A model generated the notes under the pieces. It saw nothing but the letters and a program-made list of their open reading frames with translations, made no database searches and was not told the origin of the DNA. Shown here piece by piece: positions 33,050 to 45,359 of a stretch of DNA of 64,000 nt (its first letter is position 1; the number at the start of each line of letters is the position of its first letter). A program made the position numbers and the translations under genes. Origin of the DNA: Cordylochernes scorpioides (lineage: Eukaryota > Arthropoda > Arachnida > Pseudoscorpiones > Chernetidae); NCBI GenBank assembly GCA_030710605.1, contig CP092870.1:96810592-96874591 (forward strand), written 5' to 3'.

Positions 33050-34191
33050 GTGTCCCCTCAAAAATAAAAATAATTTTTAAATCGACCTTTAGCGTTGAAA
33101 AACGTGGTAGTAAAATAATTTTGTATTAATTTTTTTTCACAAAATTTCTAAAGTTATTGTTGTACAGAAAATATTCCTTATGCTATTTCTTCTAATGAGC
33201 GAAAAGCGAAAAACTAAACATAAGGGGGGAAATTGTGTGTACCAGTGTTATTCGAGAAGTTATAACACTCAGGTTTGCACGACATAATATGTGAGCAAAT
33301 GACAAACAGAATATTACTGTTCACAAAAAAAAGTGAAGATGTGAGGACAGCATTTATTATCCCCAATTCCAACACAAAGAGCTGCAAAATATTGGTAGAT
33401 AATATAATACATGGCAGCTTATATAACACATGGGGTAACTGCCTTCTCTCTTGTATTAGGTCACAATCCTTGCTCAATGTGGCACCCTTCATTCTCAATC
33501 ACCGCCTGCAGACGATAAATGACAGAATAGACAGCATTAAATAACATATCTGTTGAAATTGATAAAACGTGTCATCTGATAGAAGCCTTCAACATGGCCA
33601 ATGTGGTAGGCCAGCATCGATAAACACACGATTTAATGTACCCCCATAAACAAAAGTCGCAAGGCATCAAGTCTGGTGATCTTGGAGGCCACTGGTATAT
33701 AAATTGACGACTTATCACACGATTTTCACCGAACGTATCCTTCAGCAATTGTTTGGCACCTCGGGAGATATGAGGAGGTCCTCCATCTTTCATGAATGTT
33801 ATTTCGCTTAGTGCTTTTGCCCTGCAATATGGAAATACCCTTTTCTCATAACGTTCACCAGTTACAAAAACGGTTTTAAAAGTTCTTCCATTGATTTTTC
33901 AAAGAAAAATGGCCCAATAATAAAAGAAGTGAACCCACACAAAACTGTAACTCTAGGCTGGTAAAGTGGCATTTCTGTAAAAATCCTAGGGTTATCTGTT
34001 GCCCAAATGCGGCTGTTTTGAATGTTAAATTCTCCGTTTTGAGAAAAGTGAGCATCATCTGTCCACAGAACATTCGGCAGCCAGTTTTCATCAATATCAA
34101 TTTTCCGGAAAACCCATGAAGCGAATTCTTGACGCATCTCAAAATCGCCAACTTTCAGCTCGTGAAATCTTTGAATTTTGTATGGGTACAC
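33050..34191 (-). pseudogene. Mariner-like (DD34D-type) transposase, partial
   Basis: On the minus strand: QRFHELKVGDFEMRQEFASW, then LWTDDAHFSQNGEFNIQNSR (first catalytic Asp), MKDGGPPHIS (second Asp) and WPPRSPDLMPCDFCLWGYI (third catalytic position Asp), and a C-terminal VIENEGCHIEQ. This matches mariner-like transposases of arthropods. The left terminus is GTGTCCCCTCAAAAATAAAA at 33050, complementary to 35275-35294. The N-terminal HTH half is replaced by LINE sequence at 34192. Frames are broken between the blocks. Confidence 0.75.
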
Positions 34192-34476
34192 ACAATAGAG
34201 ACATTAAGTGAAGCGTCTTCGGATATCACAATCATACTCGGCAAATTTAACGCCAAAAGTTCAATTTGGGGATCACCTGTCCAGGATAACAAAAGTCAGC
34301 AGGTTGAGGACATGCTTACCGACCTCGACCTTACACCGTTAAATAACGGAGAGAACACCTATCTATCTAAGTCCACAGGCACAGAATCCGCAATAGACAT
34401 CAGAGCGATAAATTACAACATCGCACCCACAACACAATGGAAAATCTTGAGAGGTGCAATCAGTGACCACAGACCA
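34192..34476 (+). pseudogene. LINE endonuclease fragment
   Basis: Encodes EASSDITIILGKFNAKSSIW, then VEDMLTDLDLTPLNNGENTY and GAISDHRP, from the APE endonuclease of an R1/I/Jockey-type LINE (GDFNA with Asp changed to Lys, and the SDHRP motif). The last 185 bp recur at 35295-35479, where the LINE continues. Its 5' edge abuts the truncated mariner. Confidence 0.75.
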
Positions 34477-35294
34477 CAAAATTTCTAAAGTTATTGTTGT
34501 ACAGAAAATATTCCTTATGCTATTTCTTCTAATGAGCGAAAAGCGAAAAACTAAACATAAGGGGGGAAATTGTGTGTACCAGTGTTATTCGAGAAGTTAT
34601 AACACTCAGGTTTGCACGACATAATATGTGAGCAAATGACAAACAGAATATTACTGTTCACAAAAAAAAGTGAAGATGTGAGGACAGCATTTATTATCCC
34701 CAATTCCAACACAAAGAGCTGCAAAATATTGGTAGATAATATAATACATGGCAGCTTATATAACACATGAGGTAACTGCCTTCTCTCTTGTATTAGGTCA
34801 CAATCCTTGCTCAATGTGGCACCCTTCATTCTCAATCACCGCCTGCAGACGATAAATGACAGAATAGACAGCATTAAATAACATATCTGTTGAAATTGAT
34901 AAAACGTGTCATCTGATAGAAGCCTTCAACATGGCCAATGTGGTAGGCCAGCATCGATAAACACACGATTTAATGTACCCCCATAAACAAAAGTCGCAAG
35001 GCATCAAGTCTGGTGATCTTGGAGGCCACTGGTATATAAATTGACGACTTATCACACGATTTTCACCGAACGTATCCTTCAGCAATTGTTTGGCACCTCG
35101 GGAGATATGAGGAGGTCCTCCATCTTTCATGAATGTTATTTCGCTTAGTGCTTTTGCCCTGCAATATGGAAATACCCTTTTCTCATAACGTTCACCAGTT
35201 ACAAAAACGGTTTTAAAAGTTCTTCCACGTTTACTACCACGTTTTTCAACGCTAAAGGTCGATTTAAAAATTATTTTTATTTTTGAGGGGACAC
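34477..35294 (-). mobile_element. Mariner-like internal deletion derivative
   Basis: Nearly identical to 33145-33890 of the neighbouring mariner for about 740 bp, including the MKDGGPPHIS and WPPRSPDLMPCDF segment. It is then joined directly to an inverted terminus, ACGTTTACTACCACGTTTTT ending GAGGGGACAC at 35294. The transposase N-terminus and first catalytic Asp are deleted, and the left terminus is missing. It is flanked by a 185-bp direct duplication of LINE sequence (34292-34476 and 35295-35479). Confidence 0.75.
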
Positions 35295-37113
35295 AAAGTC
35301 AGCAGGTTGAGGACATGCTTACCGACCTCGACCTTACACCGTTAAATAACGGAGAGAACACCTATCTATCTAAGTCCACAGGCACAGAATCCGCAATAGA
35401 CATCAGAGCGATAAATTACAACATCGCACCCACAACACAATGGAAAATCTTGAGAGGTGCAATCAGTGACCACAGACCAATTTTAACACAACCATAAACT
35501 TCAAAATTGAGAATGTCCATTAGAATAAAATAACATGGAACTTTAGGAAAGCCGACTTGAAAAAAATTCACAGAAAAGCTTGAAGAACTGTGCAACGAAA
35601 AATTGAATTACAGAACGCTTGACAAAAACTTGGAAAAATTCATTCGAAAATTTAAAAAGCTGCAAAAGCATCGATACCTAGAGGTAGACGTAAAGACCTG
35701 TGGATACCTTACTGGAAGGACCACAACATCGAGGCAATGATTTCAGAGAAAGAGACAATATCAATGAACTTCTTGAAAAAATAAAACAGAAGAAAACAGG
35801 AAGGAACTCGTTGAAATTAGTCATAAAATAGAAGAAGAAATTTGGATATGCAAACAAGAAAAATGGCAGAATTCTGCGAAAAAATGGATCCAAGAAAGGA
35901 CAGCCAACACTGGAATATGATTAGAGTGTTAGAGGACAATCAAAACCAACACCAACCCTCCAATACTCTAACCGATATGAATAGAACAGCGAGAAAACGA
36001 GAACAAACAGATGGCTGACATAATTGCTGAATATCTTTCAAGCACTCCCAGACTCAACTACACGAATGAAGACAGGACTCTAAAAATAATATAAACAAGT
36101 TAGTTAAACAAGCAAGAAACTACCATCAACAAGATATTTTCTCGAGAGACTTCACACTGAATGAGCTAAACTCATCAATAAAAAAATCCAAGAGGTCACC
36201 AAGAGATAATCTAATCTTTGTTCAAATGATTAGACACTTTGAAGACAAAGCTAATAATCAACTCCTACGAATACTGAACAATTCATGGCAAACTGGTAAA
36301 CTACCAAAGAATTGGAAGATATCAATTATAGTGCCAATATTGAAGCCAAACAAAGATGCCAAGGAATACAAGAACTATCGGCCAATTGCTCTAACCAGCA
36401 AACTTTGTAAAATTCCAGAACGAATTATCCACTCTAGGCTCATAGTCTGGCTCACTAACAATAATAAAATAATCCTCTACCAAACTGCCTATAGATCCCA
36501 GCACTGTACGACTGATCAACTGTTCTACTTCTGTCAATCAATAATAGATTCTTTCCAGGAAAAACCGCCAAAGAAGACCACGGCCGTATTCCTGGATATG
36601 ACCTCAGCTCTTGATCGAGTGTGGAGGGAGAAATTACGTGAAAAGCTGCACAACATCAGAGTAAGAGGAAAAACCTTAATCTGGATTGTAGACTTCTTAA
36701 GGGGAAGAAGGTTAAAGGTTCGGGTCAATGGAGATTTTTCCAAGGACCGAAGAACATGGGCTGGTGTAACTCAGGGATCGGTGCTCAGTCCTCTACTTTA
36801 TCTGTTATATATTAACGACATCCATCCTTACCTCACTGAAGACACGAAGGTTGCCTGTTATGCAGATGATATAGCCACATGGCACACAAGTAGCAGCATA
36901 GAAAAATCGTAAAAAATACTGAACACATCAATGAGAGGACTGGAGAAGTGGGCAATGGAACGCCAAATGACCATAAACCCAATAAAACCAAAACTATGCG
37001 TCTTCTCCAATCACAGGGAAAAAGCATAAATAAAACCACAAAATAAGCATAAACAAACAAACAATTGATAAAATTAGAAATCCATAATACCTAGGTGTGA
37101 TACTGCAATCCTG
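35295..37113 (+). pseudogene. LINE endonuclease-reverse transcriptase, degenerate
   Basis: Continuation of the LINE seen at 34192. After a decayed linker, an open stretch at 36226-36912 encodes a reverse transcriptase: PKNWKISIIVPILKPNKDAK, YRPIALTSKLCKIPERII, AVFLDMTSALDRVW, GVTQGSVLSPLLYLLYINDI and catalytic YADDIATW. Frameshifts occur before and after. The frame then resumes with MTINPIKPKLCVFSN and YLGVILQSW until about 37113, where other sequence takes over. The likely 3' end of the same element is at 43672-44452. Confidence 0.75.
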
Positions 37114-37381
37114 GATCTTTCCAGTTGGTCTCGAGGATCACGCAATCACCATCTCCTCAGCGGCGAAGTACGCGATCTACGTATTAATCGTAGATCGAAA
37201 AATGCGTGGTGTCGCTGGAGACCCACTGGCGATTATCCACCAAACTCTGCAGCGCTGGCAGAGGCGCCATATTCATTGTACCTAGTGTATATAATGCATA
37301 TTATATTTTTTAATAGTGCAGACTGTGCATGTATTGACACCATCCACCAACAATGAGAAAATTCAGAGAGAATGTGTTCTA
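37114..37381. other. Unassigned insert between two LINEs
   Basis: Contains CAATCACCATCTCCTCAGCG, GTGTCGCTGGAGACCCACTG and a TA-rich segment. I see no coding domain or terminal repeat. Confidence 0.35.
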
Positions 37382-39790
37382 GACCTACTCGCTCGAAAAC
37401 AGAAGACAAAATAAAAACAACTTGGATCGGCTCTTCGGAAACGAGGAACCAGAGGACGAGATCTCTCTGACCACTTGTGGTTTGGTGGATCCGCCCTTTT
37501 CTGAGAATGAGGTGAAACTGACGGCTTTCAAGTTCGGGAAAAGGAAATCTCCTGGTCCCGAAGGGTTCGATAATACGGTCGTGAAAGCCCTGGTAAGGAT
37601 GCACCCATCGCTTCTTTCCAGGTTATTCAATAAGTGCCTGGACACTGGTACATTTCCTGAGGCATGGAAGGTTGCCCGAGTAGTGCTTCTCGAAAAGTCT
37701 GTTAGAAAGGGTAATTCTCCTAATGCTTATCGTCCGCTTTCTTTACTAGTGTGTCTAGGTATGGCCCTGGATAGCCTACTAGCTCAGCGACTGAAGCACT
37801 GGCTAGAGAGTAATGAGCTCCTTTCTTCTTTCCAACATGGTTTTAGGGAAGGGAAGTCTATAACCACAGCTCTGAACGAGGTGTTAGAGGAGGTTGAGAT
37901 GGGCTTAAATAAGGGTGCTTGGGTTCTTTTCGTGGCCCTAGACATTGATAGCGCGTTCAACTCCATGAGCTGGAACAAGCTGATGAGAAATTTGATGAAC
38001 ATGGGTTGTCCTGATAATTTGTGCCGCTTGGTTCGTGACTTCCTGAGGAATAGACGGATTAGCCTCAGTTTTGGTGAGCGGAAGTTGGAAAGTAACTGTG
38101 CTAGGGGTTGCCCCCAGGGCTCTTGCTGCGGACCTATTCTGTGGAATATCCTGGTAAACACCGTTTTCCAGGAGGAGCTCCATGAGGGAGCCAGGCTGGT
38201 TCTCTATGCTGACGACCAGTTCCTCATCATTGAGGATGCTTCGAGAGCGAAAGCTGAGAAGTGTGTTGAAACTTCTCTCCAAATTCTCTCGATCTGGGCC
38301 CATGACTCTAGCCTTAAGTTCAATGTCTCCAAAACTAAAGCCCTCAGCTTTAAGCCTAGGGACATAAGAACTAAAAGGAAAGGGATCAAATGGGAACACA
38401 AGCCGGCTATCCGGATGGAAGGACGGAGGGTAGCGTTGGTCAATAGGATGACCATCCTGGGGGTCATTGATGACAAGATGGGTTGGCAATACCAGGCGGA
38501 GGAGATGGTGGCGAGAGGCAGGGAGGCGTTGTGCAGGCCTGTCCTGGTTGGCCTGTCCCGGGGGGGAGAAGGAGGGTACTATTTTTAGGAACCTCTGCCT
38601 CTCCTGTGTCGAGCCAATCCTGCTATATGCTTCCAGGGCTTGGTGTCGCCGAAACAGGGATCAGAAGGTGGCGACTACTCTAGAGAGAGTGCAGAGGACA
38701 GCGGCACTCAGAATCACAGGGGAATATCGCACTACCAGCAGTGAGGCCTTTTTGGTCCTCGCTGGGCTTATTCACCTGGGATTGAAACTAGAGGAGGAGA
38801 CCATCATACAGAAGATCTGGGAGAACAGCGAAGGTGCCCTGGGACTTGAAGCGGGGGCCCTGGAATCGAAGAGGGACCCGAGGAAGCCTCCGCAGTGGTT
38901 GCCAAAGTGGAATTGGAGTCCTAGAGGACCGACAGGGATTGGCACGGAGGTTTCATTGATGGTAGTAAGTCTGGAACCAATACTGGAGCTGGGTTAGTGA
39001 TATTCACTAATGGAGAGCTGATCTTCCAAGAAAGTTTAACACTCAGAGTGGACGAATTGGTCTTTTCAGCCGAGCTGGTTGCGATCAGGGTAGCCCTGAG
39101 AGTGTGTGCCGAGAAGAACTTCAGCCCGGACCGCCTCTATTCAGATTGTATGTCGGCCCTCGTCGCCATCAATCTGGAGAAAGGGCAACTCGCGCATCAA
39201 ATAATCCAGGAGCTGGAGATGATGGCGCGGGCTCCGGAGTTCCATTGAGTTAGGAAACACAGCCTCACCGAAGGTAATGAGTTCGCAGACAGGCTCGCTA
39301 AGGCAGGATTCTTTAGAGGTAAATTAGTGAGGACCCCAGTGACCAAGAAAGAAGTGTATAGGATGATCAGGGGGCACGTCCAGGACATATGAAGAGTCCA
39401 GGATCAGTGTGAAGGGGAGAGAGGTATTCAATGGGGTAACAACACCCAAGTACCTCTGTAAGGTAATGTCCCACAAACTCATTAGGACAGTTCGGGACAT
39501 GGGCTCTTCCCCAAGTCTCCACAGATTTAAAATTAAGAGAAACCCTGATTGCGTCTTTGGAGAAAGGGATGTGAATGCACGCCACTACGTCTTGGATTGT
39601 CCAAGGGTAGTGGGTGTGAAGGAAGAGAGAAGGAGGGCGAGGGGCGCGATCGAGAGTAAGCTGCAGAGAAATCACAGCAAGCTTCTTGAGAAAGCCCACG
39701 ACGTGGCAGCTGAGCCTTTCCTCAGCTGTGAGTGAACAGAGTCGAACGGGGGCTGCCTCCCCGCGGTCCCTGCTGGACACAGTAGATAGT
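37382..39790 (+). pseudogene. R1-type LINE, 5'-truncated, RT-RNase H-zinc finger
   Basis: Begins within a linker before the RT. 37422-38588 encodes reverse transcriptase: KRKSPGPEGFDNTVV, YRPLSLLVCLGMALDSLL, FQHGFREGKSITTA, FVALDIDSAFNSMSW, GCPQGSCCGPILWNIL and catalytic YADDQFLI. The frame shifts near 38560 into 38467-38997 (CVEPILLYASRAW, LERVQRTAALRITGEYRTTS). RNase H is at 38997-39248 (ELVAIRVALRV, LYSDCMSALVAI). The C-terminal finger is at 39409-39735 (CVFGERDVNARHYVLDC). The order RT, RNase H, CCHC is characteristic of the R1/I group. At least two frameshifts and a stop near 39247 inactivate it. It is a different lineage from the LINE at 35295. Confidence 0.85.
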
Positions 39791-39849
39791 TTCCTATTTT
39801 GCTGTGATTAAAGGCCACCGGTATAGAAATCCTTCCAGACACGTTGTCT

Positions 39850-40378
39850 GGGAGGTGGTGTTTCCAGGTACAATTTCCAAGCACTAGCTTGGATACCGTT
39901 ACTTGGCTTATGAGTTGAACAGAATAGCAGCGAAGGGCATGCTTCGCATGCCTGCTTGTGGACCGAAAGGTCTGGGTGGCCATCTGCTTCTAGGGTGTAC
40001 CAACTGTAAGTAAAGTATATGAAGCGTACGAGGATACTTTTATTTTAAATTTTAATGAAGATTCAAGCTTTCGGGCGAAAACAGCCCTTCTACAGGAAAT
40101 TATAGAAAAACATTTTCAAAAAGTAACGTTTGTAAACAAAAATGGTATCTCTATTGATCTTGTAACGCGTGAATAAATCTCACATCCACGCGACCCAGAC
40201 TATTTACTTTTCAAAGTAAATCAAACTGGCATAGGGCAACTATGGCCACCCAGACCTTTCGGTCCACAAGCCGGCATGCGAAGCATGCCCTTCGCTGCTA
40301 TTCTGTTCAATTCATAAGCCAAGTAACGGTATCCAAGCTAGTGCTTGGAAATTGTACCTGGAAACACCACTATATGCC
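39850..40378. repeat. Inverted repeat IR1 interleaved with IR2
   Basis: Left arm 39850-39982 (GGTGTTTCCAGGTACAATTT to AAAGGTCTGGGTGGCCAT) pairs with right arm 40242-40378 (ATGGCCACCCAGACCTTTCG to GGAAACACCA). Each arm itself has a hairpin GCATGCTTCGCATGC. The left arm of IR2 lies between them. Confidence 0.85.
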
Positions 40379-40625
40379 AGTTTGATTTACTTTGAAAAGT
40401 CTCAACTTAGCAGATTTATTCAATGTATCATAGTCTGGGTCGCGTGGATGTGAGATTTATTCACGCGTTACAAGATCAATAGAGATACCATTTTTGTTTA
40501 CAAACGTTACTTTTTGAAAATGTTTTTCTATAATTTCCTGTAGAAGGGCTGTTTTCGCCCGAAAGCTTGAATCTTCATTAAAATTTAAAAGAAAAGTATC
40601 CTCGTACGCTTCATATACTTTACTT
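40010..40625. mobile_element. Foldback IR2 with hammerhead-like arms (AAGCTTTCGGG family)
   Basis: Left arm 40010-40210 (AAGTAAAGTATATGAAGCGT ...) pairs with right arm 40405-40625 (... ACGCTTCATATACTTTACTT). Each arm carries CCTGTAGAAGGGC, a stem GGGC/GCCC, GAAA and GCTTGAA: on the minus strand at about 40064-40097 and the plus strand at 40537-40571. CTGTAGA departs from the CTGANGA consensus at one invariant position. Confidence 0.8.
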
Positions 40626-40639
40626 ATACTTATCAGAGG

Positions 40640-43600
40640 ATTCCAACTTTATATGTGTACCAACTGTGCTTAGGTGGGATCCTCCAGTTCTTGTTTATTT
40701 TGGCTACTGTTTCTATTTCTTTAAAAGTAAGTTTATTTTTCTGTAGCAAGGGTTCTTTTGTGCCTTTTTTCGCTAGCGCATCAGCAGCTTCATTGCCTTC
40801 AATGCTAACATGTAAGGGTATCCATTGAAGGTGAATATTTGAGGTATTGAGAGTTTTTGGGATATAACCAATTATGTTCCTGCATACTTTGTCTCTAAGT
40901 TCTTCTATGTGACTCAAGTGTTGTATGGCACTTCTACTATCAGTAAGAATCCATATATCGTGATGTTCAGTGTTTCTAATGGATTTTAAGACTTCATAGA
41001 TGGCTATAAGTTCTGATCTGAAGACTGAGCAAAATTCTGGGTTTCTTCTGTTTATTTTCTCCATGCCATTTGTGGTTTTAATGAGAGAGCCACTGCCAGT
41101 GTGTCCCAACTCGTCTCTGCTACCATCGGAATATATAGTTATTGTATTTTTAGGAATTTCATTAATTATTTGTAATGATAATTGTTTAAGTATTCTGGAT
41201 TTTGGTATTGTTTGTTGGTGGGTTCGTTTAAAGTGGCATTAAAAATAACATTTTGTTAGTGGTTCGCATGGAGATATTTTTTCAGCTAAATAATATTTTT
41301 CCACTTTATATTTTAAAAATCCATTTCTTTTGGCCAGGTGGAAAGGGCCTTCTTTTTTTAGTCTTATATTGGGTTCCCAATTAAGTATGTAATTGAAAGT
41401 TCTGTGTTTGTTTTCATAACTCTTGATTTTGTTTATATATTTTGGCAGATTGTAGCTTATTCTATCCTTTAAGGGCATAATGTCTGCCTCGTAAAGTACA
41501 ATATTATTAGGGCAGGTATTTCGAAGACCTGTAATAATTCTAGCTTAATTTAGTTGTATCCTTTCCAGTGTTTTTAGATTTGTTTCAGATGCTGTACCAT
41601 AGATTTGATATTAATTTTAGTGTTGTTGCTTCAGCTCCCCACTCTTCCTGAAATATATTTCAATATTTTTAGTCGGTCTCTTCCTTTTCTAACAACTCCT
41701 TCAATATGTTTACTGGAGTTAATTTCTGGATCCAGGGTCTAGCCGAGATATTTAGGATGTTTATTATATTGAAATTGTTGTTCTTTCAGAATAATATATG
41801 GTCTTATTTTGTATAGTTTCTTATCGGTAGTAAAAAAGACAGGTTTCAGATTTTTGAGGGTTAAATTCTAATTTATGTTTATTAGCAAATTTTTCTAGGT
41901 GGAAAAGAGTCTTGTTCAAATATCTTTCAGCTTTTTTCCAGTTAGTGTTGCTGCTCCATAGAATAATGTCATCAGCGAAAAGTCCAATATTGGTTTTATG
42001 TGAAAAGGTTTCTTCTATGTCTGCAATAAATAGGGTGAAGAGAGTTGGACTAAGGACTGATCCTTGTGGTAATCCTTGGTACAATTTGAAGGTTTAGATA
42101 GAGTGCCATTATATTTGACCCTGATGTAAATATTTTTAAGGGAATCATTTATCCAAGTGATAGCTTTTCCATCAATTTTGAAATGTTTGTATAATTTTGT
42201 AATTAACTTGTTTTTCCATACCTTATCAAAAGCTTGTGTAAGGTCTAAAAAGCAGCTATGGTGTGGTTAGTTGGCTTTTTGTTTTAAGCATATTTTACCT
42301 TTTGTGTGAAAAATAAGAGTTGGTCTATTGTCCCATGTCATTTCCTAAATCCATATTGTTCTTCTGGTAAGAGATTTCTTGTGTCGGGGTGGTAGGTGAG
42401 TCGTCTGAGTGTAATTTTTTCCATTGATTTGCAGCAAATATTTGTGAGGGAGATAGGTCGGTAGTTTTTTGGGTAATCAGCAGATTTGTCAAGTTTTTTA
42501 ATGGGAATTATTGTTGCATTTTTAGTCTTGAGGCAATTTTCCAGTTTTCCAGGAGTTATTGAAAATATTAAGAAGTATTTCTTTGCCAATTATTTTTTGC
42601 CCAAGTCTGATATCATTCGGCCATGGATTCCATCTGGCCCAGGAGTCTTGTTTAGGTCAGTGTTTTCTAATGCATATGCTAGCTCTTTCATATTGATTTT
42701 TTTCAACCTCGATTTTACTACTTATTTGATATGAATTACCTAAAAGATTGGCAGCAATTTTGTCATTAGATGCTGGTGTACCATCTGTATTCTTAATCAT
42801 ATTTGTGTTTTCAGTTTGTGGCTGGACTCTGTCAATTTGTTTTGCCAAATTCCAAAGTTCTGTATTTGGGTTTCTTGGGTTCAGGTTTTCACAAGTTTGT
42901 TTCCATTTTTCCTTTTTCACATTTACATATAATCTTTTTATTTTTGCAATCACAATGTTCAGTTCAGTTCTACAATTTGTTTGGTTTTGGGTGCACTTTT
43001 TTGTAGTTCATTTCTTTTAGTTATAAGTGTTTGAATATTTTTTGCCTGGTGTGTATAATTTGGAATCCATTTCTTAATATATCCTCTTGGTATTGAAACC
43101 TAGGCTGCTCTAATAATGGTGTTTTCGAAAGATATAATATTAGCCTTTTTGAAGTTCCATAATTTTTCTTAATTGAGCTAGTTTTGGTCTTGGTGCTAAT
43201 TTCTATTAAATTAGGCAAATGATCACTTCCAAAACCTTTTAATATTTGCTATTTGCATTTGTGGAAAATGTCAGGATAGTAAAAACTTATATCAAGGGCT
43301 TTTGCAGTATTATAGCTTGTAGGAATGATGGGTAGGATTTCCATCATTTAAGCACATGAAGATATGTCGTCAAATATGTTTGATAGTATTTTGCCTTTGG
43401 GTTTGGCGTAGAACATCCCCATAGTTGATGTTTGGCATTAAGGTCACCTAAAATAATAGTGTTGTCTGTAAGAAATTGAGCCATTGTTCCATCGTCAATA
43501 AATGTATTGTTTGTAGGGTGATACATATTGTATATGTTGATGGCTTTGTTTTGATTGAGGTAGACTTTGATACCTTGGACTTCGAGGTCTAATGTGTTTG

Positions 43601-43671
43601 GAATATTAACGGCTATGTCCTCATAGTACAAATTATTGATTAAAAATGCTAGGCCACGCCCTTTAACAGCA
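40640..43671 (-). pseudogene. Degenerate LINE (endonuclease-RT-RNase H), minus strand
   Basis: Read right to left. Endonuclease fragment at 43671-43344 (VKGRGLAFLINN, NTIILGDLNAKHQLWG). A decayed linker follows. RT start at 42589-42338 (GKLENCLKTKNATIIPIKKL, YRPISLTNICCKSMEKI, EEQYGFRK). RT core at 42084-41821 (GLPQGSVLSPTLFTLFIADI, catalytic FADDIILW). Remnants at 41478-41239. RNase H at 41109-40633 (RSELIAIYEVLKSI, ILTDSRSAIQHL, IHLQWIPLHVSIEGNEAADA). Numerous frameshifts are present. The RNase H places it in the I/R1-type group. It is a third LINE lineage in this nest, in the opposite orientation. Confidence 0.8.
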
Positions 43672-44452
43672 TATACAGATGGATCTTCAGACCTTACCCT
43701 GAGTAATGGAGGGGCCGGAATTAACATAATACTGCAAGATTGAACAAACATCATAATCAATGAAGGAGCAGGACAGATTTCGTCAAACTTCACTTGTGAA
43801 CTGACAGCTATCTGGAAAGCCCTTGATGTATGCCTTAACCAAACATCCCTGCATCAAGCAGAAGGAATTTTAATATACAGCGACTCCATATCCGCTCTAG
43901 AAGCAATTCAGAAGGGCAATACTAAAATCACACAGAAAATACACTCGTTACTTACCCAACTGGAACCATTGGAGAATAACTGCATTCTACAATGGATCCC
44001 TGCCCATGCTGGGATCGGGGGTAATGAAATGGCATTTGAATTGGCAAAGGAAGCCAGAAAGGTGAGCCAAAGGAAAGAACAAATGTCATTATTTGACGCT
44101 GATTCTTTGTCAGAATACAAGATAATTAAACAAAAAAAAATAAGAAAAGATCAAAATGCTAAATAAACTCTGAGAGAAAAATGACAAAACCTATAACAAG
44201 ACTTAGAACAAAACACTATAAAGGAATGAAAATACATCCAGATAGCACAAGAACCTATAGGGCATGCAACAATTGTCCTGGTGTGGAACTTACACCTACC
44301 CACATATTATCATAGCCAGCAATGGCCGCAGCCTTGCAGAAATTTGACATAGACCCAGAGCAGCAGCTTTACACACCCAAGTTAGTGGACATTGCTGCTG
44401 ATGTGATGGAGATGCATGGATACATCTGAGGCTTTTTATTGGACACGACAAC
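43672..44452 (+). pseudogene. LINE RNase H and C-terminal finger (probable 3' end of the LINE at 35295)
   Basis: Starts YTDGSSDLTLSNGGAG (first catalytic Asp of RNase H). After a stop it continues SSNFTCELTAIWKALDVCL, GILIYSDSISALEAIQ and CILQWIPAHAGIGGNEMAFE. It then has RTYRACNNCPGVELTPTHIL with the next Cys replaced by a stop, and ends MEMHGYI before a CGACAACAACAACGG tail. Orientation and domain content complement the EN-RT part ending near 37113. This suggests one original LINE split by 6.5 kb of later insertions. Confidence 0.7.
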
Positions 44453-44621
44453 AACAACGGCATTCCAGAGTAAAATAAATTATCAGAGATAGATACATAT
44501 TTTTCAAATGAATTAAAATAAATATAATCGATACTGAGTGAAAGTTGAATTTAAAATATTAGAAATTTATTATCTTTGGAAACAAACCGTATATAAAATA
44601 TCAATTTTCTTTTTACTACAC

Positions 44622-45012
44622 GTTTTAATTTGCATTTACCTATTTTACATATCTCTGATTGTATTTGAAAATCGTTAACCAATTCTTCATACTTTTGGCG
44701 AAGTGGTGTTTTATTAATTTGTTATTTGATATTATTAGGGTTCTTTCCTGGTATTCAAAAAGGAAAAATACGTGTCGATCAGTTATATTTTTCAATTTAT
44801 CAAACAATTTGGCCGCTGAATCTCTGATTCTGGTAGAGCGCCATCTGGCGAATAAAATTGTAACTAAAATCAATATCGAATTTTTCATTATTTGCCATAA
44901 AAAATCCCATTGCATCCCGAACACAATAGTGTTTACCGCATTGCTCTAGCGCAAATATTCGCGGAGTTATTAATTTTTAAAATAGTGCGGGACTTTTGGA
45001 TCACCCTGTATA
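44622..45012 (-). repeat. Mariner-like terminal segment, right member of a distant inverted pair
   Basis: Inverted copy of 32328-32725, ending GACTTTTGGATCACCCTGTA. See 32328. Confidence 0.75.
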
Positions 45013-45359
45013 TTCTGGCTATTGTTTGCGCCAGCGTGGCCAAATAATAATAAAAAGAAAACAAAAATTATAAAATTTAGAGGTGGACGACTATGCAAAA
45101 AAGATGCATTTATGGGTATCGTACAATTACTGAAAATGATTATACTCTAAACATAAGTTATATTTTAAAAGGTTTAGAGTTAAAATGGCAATCCAACGAA
45201 TAATAAAAAAAAAAGGGCCTACCAGTGAAAGAAAACAAAATTTCAAAATATTTCAAGGGATTTCTCCTTTCAAACTAGCGATGTTTTTGTTATTTGCCTT
45301 TGCACAACTTGCCACATGTAGCTAGAGTTAAACCTAACGACTTAATAGTATTACGACGA

